Part shown: positions 62,765 through 64,000 of the stretch, one piece after another
How the letters are laid out: every line of letters begins with the position of its first letter
Position numbering within the stretch: position 1 is the stretch's first letter
NCBI RefSeq assembly: GCF_028368855.1
Contig: NZ_JAQNCY010000013.1
Location: 1 to 64,000 of the forward strand
Reading direction: 5' to 3'
Length of the DNA stretch: 64,000 nt
Source of the DNA: Leisingera sp. SS27
GTDB lineage: Bacteria; Pseudomonadota; Alphaproteobacteria; Rhodobacterales; Rhodobacteraceae
Notes under the pieces: generated by a model
What the model was told of the DNA's origin: nothing
The model's database searches: none
What the model saw: the letters and a program-made list of their open reading frames with translations, nothing else
Position numbers and translations under genes: made by a program

Positions 62765-64000
62765 ATGTCCAGCGTTGCGCCCTTCCCCGGGCCTCAGAAA
62801 GACCCCAGTGCTGCCAACCGCGCAGCGCCCCCGCCGCAAGCGGCCCAGCCGCGCGTCCGCGACCCGCGGCTCGACTTCTACCGCGGCATCGCGATGTTCA
62901 TCATCCTGGTGGCGCATGTCCCGGGCAACCGCTGGGCCAGCTGGATCCCGGCCCGCTTCGGCTTCTCCGACGCAACCGAGATCTTTGTCTTCTGCTCCGG
63001 CATGGCCTCGGCCATTGCCTTCGGCGGCTCTTATGCCAAGCAAGGCTGGTTTCTGGGCACCGCCAGGGTGCTGTTTCGCTGCTGGCAGGTGTTCTGGGCC
63101 CACATCGGCCTGTTTGTCTTCATTGCTGTCTCCATGGCTGCCATCGACCTCTATGGCGGGTTTGAAAAAAGCTACGTGAACTCGCTGAATCTGGGTCATT
63201 TCTTCAAGGATCCGATGACCCAGCTGGTGGGGCTCTTCACCCTCACCTATGTGCCGAACTACTTCGACATCCTGCCGATGTACCTGGTAGTTCTGCTGCT
63301 GATGCCACTGATGATGGGGCTGGAGAAGGCGGGCCTGTGGACCGTAGCCGCCGCCAGTGTCCTGATCTGGCTTACTGCCAACCCTTACATCATCGGCCTA
63401 GGCCCGGACGGCATCTCCTTCATGGCGGAACCCTGGTCGGAGCGTGAATGGTTTTTCAATCCGCTCGGCTGGCAGCTGCTGTTCTTCACAGGCTTTGCGT
63501 TCATGAAAGGCTGGCTGCCTGCACCGCCGGTCTCCAAGGCGCTGGTGATCCTGGCCGCCGCATTCCTGATCCTCTCCGCCCCCTTCGGCTCCTGGAAAGT
63601 CTTCCTGTGGGTGGAAGCGGCGAACAAAGATCTGGCCAGCCTGATCCGCCCCACCTGGGAGATCACTGCGGAGTGGCGCGAGAAGACCGACTTCGGCCTG
63701 CTGCGCTATGCCCATTTCCTGTCGCTGGCTTATCTGGGCTGGGTGGCCGCGGGCACCGGCGGCAAGCGGCTCATTGCCACCGGCCATTCGCTGGCTGCGC
63801 GCATCTGGGCAGTTTTGCTGAAACTGATCACCAAGGTCGGCCAGCAATCGCTTGCGGTGTTTGTTTTTTCAATGGCTCTGGCCCGTTTCATCGGCTTTGC
63901 GCTTGACCAGACCGACCGCGCGGTTATGACCACGGCATTCGCCAACCTGGTTGGCTTTTTCCTAATCATTGTCTGCGCTTACACCGCAGCTTGGTTCAAG
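62765..64000 (+). CDS. opgC: OpgC membrane acyltransferase (partial, runs off the end)
   Basis: At least 412 codons are open from ATG 62765 to the window edge, with no stop. The N-terminal ~30 residues are proline-rich and polar. The family motif DPRLDFYRGIAMFIILVAH follows near residue 33, then FSDATEIFVFCSGMASA near 68. About ten hydrophobic helices are seen. OpgC modifies osmoregulated periplasmic glucans with succinyl or similar groups. The frame carries no internal stop. It lies 25 bases after the TPR gene. Confidence 0.9.
   Translation, partial: MSSVAPFPGPQKDPSAANRAAPPPQAAQPRVRDPRLDFYRGIAMFIILVAHVPGNRWASWIPARFGFSDATEIFVFCSGMASAIAFGGSYAKQGWFLGTARVLFRCWQVFWAHIGLFVFIAVSMAAIDLYGGFEKSYVNSLNLGHFFKDPMTQLVGLFTLTYVPNYFDILPMYLVVLLLMPLMMGLEKAGLWTVAAASVLIWLTANPYIIGLGPDGISFMAEPWSEREWFFNPLGWQLLFFTGFAFMKGWLPAPPVSKALVILAAAFLILSAPFGSWKVFLWVEAANKDLASLIRPTWEITAEWREKTDFGLLRYAHFLSLAYLGWVAAGTGGKRLIATGHSLAARIWAVLLKLITKVGQQSLAVFVFSMALARFIGFALDQTDRAVMTTAFANLVGFFLIIVCAYTAAWFK

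Overview
The window looks like chromosomal DNA of a marine alphaproteobacterium of the order Rhodobacterales (Roseobacter group, perhaps Leisingera- or Phaeobacter-like). The evidence is the high G+C coding sequence, a TRAP transporter, GapR, an NDUFA12-type Complex I protein, DUF2155, a persulfide-sensing ArsR-type repressor, a short-chain-acyl-type XRE regulator, and a repeated gene-end element (CGGGATATTT...AGATGAA) that I associate with this group. The genus is inferred from style, not from a search. No rRNA, tRNA, CRISPR array or prophage was seen. Accessory DNA is limited to a decayed gene at the left end (113-945) and a decayed IS3-family transposase (about 30600-31535).

Layout. 1284-4443 (minus): DctP-QM TRAP transporter, with a hairpin separating dctP from dctQM. 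4939-13798 (plus): acetate module made of acetyl-CoA synthetase, an adenylate kinase that can recycle its AMP product, a structured leader, a DUF4212/sodium-solute symporter pair, a cNMP/CBS/DUF294 protein, a small membrane protein and a membrane-anchored DEDDh exonuclease. 13859-15338: a flavin reductase tail-to-tail with a ferredoxin-like protein. 15491-26189: pyrimidine uptake and reductive catabolism, comprising an SsuA/THI5-type ABC transporter, dihydropyrimidinase, an amidohydrolase, a RutR-type regulator and PreTA. Three RutR-like palindromes sit before the three transcription units. 26479-27967: RidA, GapR and two small proteins. 28258-30443: sulfur module (ETHE1-like MBL enzyme, two YeeE/YedE permease parts, a TIGR01244 phosphatase-like protein). 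31659-37897 (minus): FliM/SpoA-like protein, a CrbS-like symporter-histidine kinase, a small membrane protein, a single-domain response regulator and a ScfR/PccR/RamB-type regulator. 38128-43369 (plus): a Tat-exported binding protein with LivHMGF-type components, divergent from that regulator. 43648-47197: PepSY-like protein, cytochrome b561-like protein and a membrane-anchored LuxR protein, then an acyl-CoA ligase divergent from a PAS-LuxR regulator. 47354-53723: accBC, aat, DUF2155, mlaD, the NDUFA12-like gene, a second RidA, clpX and clpP. 53975-64000: GlxA-type regulator, SqrR/BigR-type repressor, PhoX, DUF302, a TPP enzyme overlapping a CoA transferase, a TTC38-like TPR protein, and an OpgC gene running off the end.

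Themes. Acetate and short-chain acyl metabolism recurs (acs-adk, symporter, CrbS-like kinase, ScfR-like regulator, acyl-CoA ligase, accBC). The clearest regulatory logic is the predicted RutR regulon. The least explained items are a free-standing ribosomal L7/L12 C-terminal-like protein translationally coupled inside the pyrimidine operon, the riboswitch-like leader of the acetate-type symporter, the PepSY/cytochrome b/membrane-LuxR set, and a 20-bp motif shared by the acs and ferredoxin promoters.
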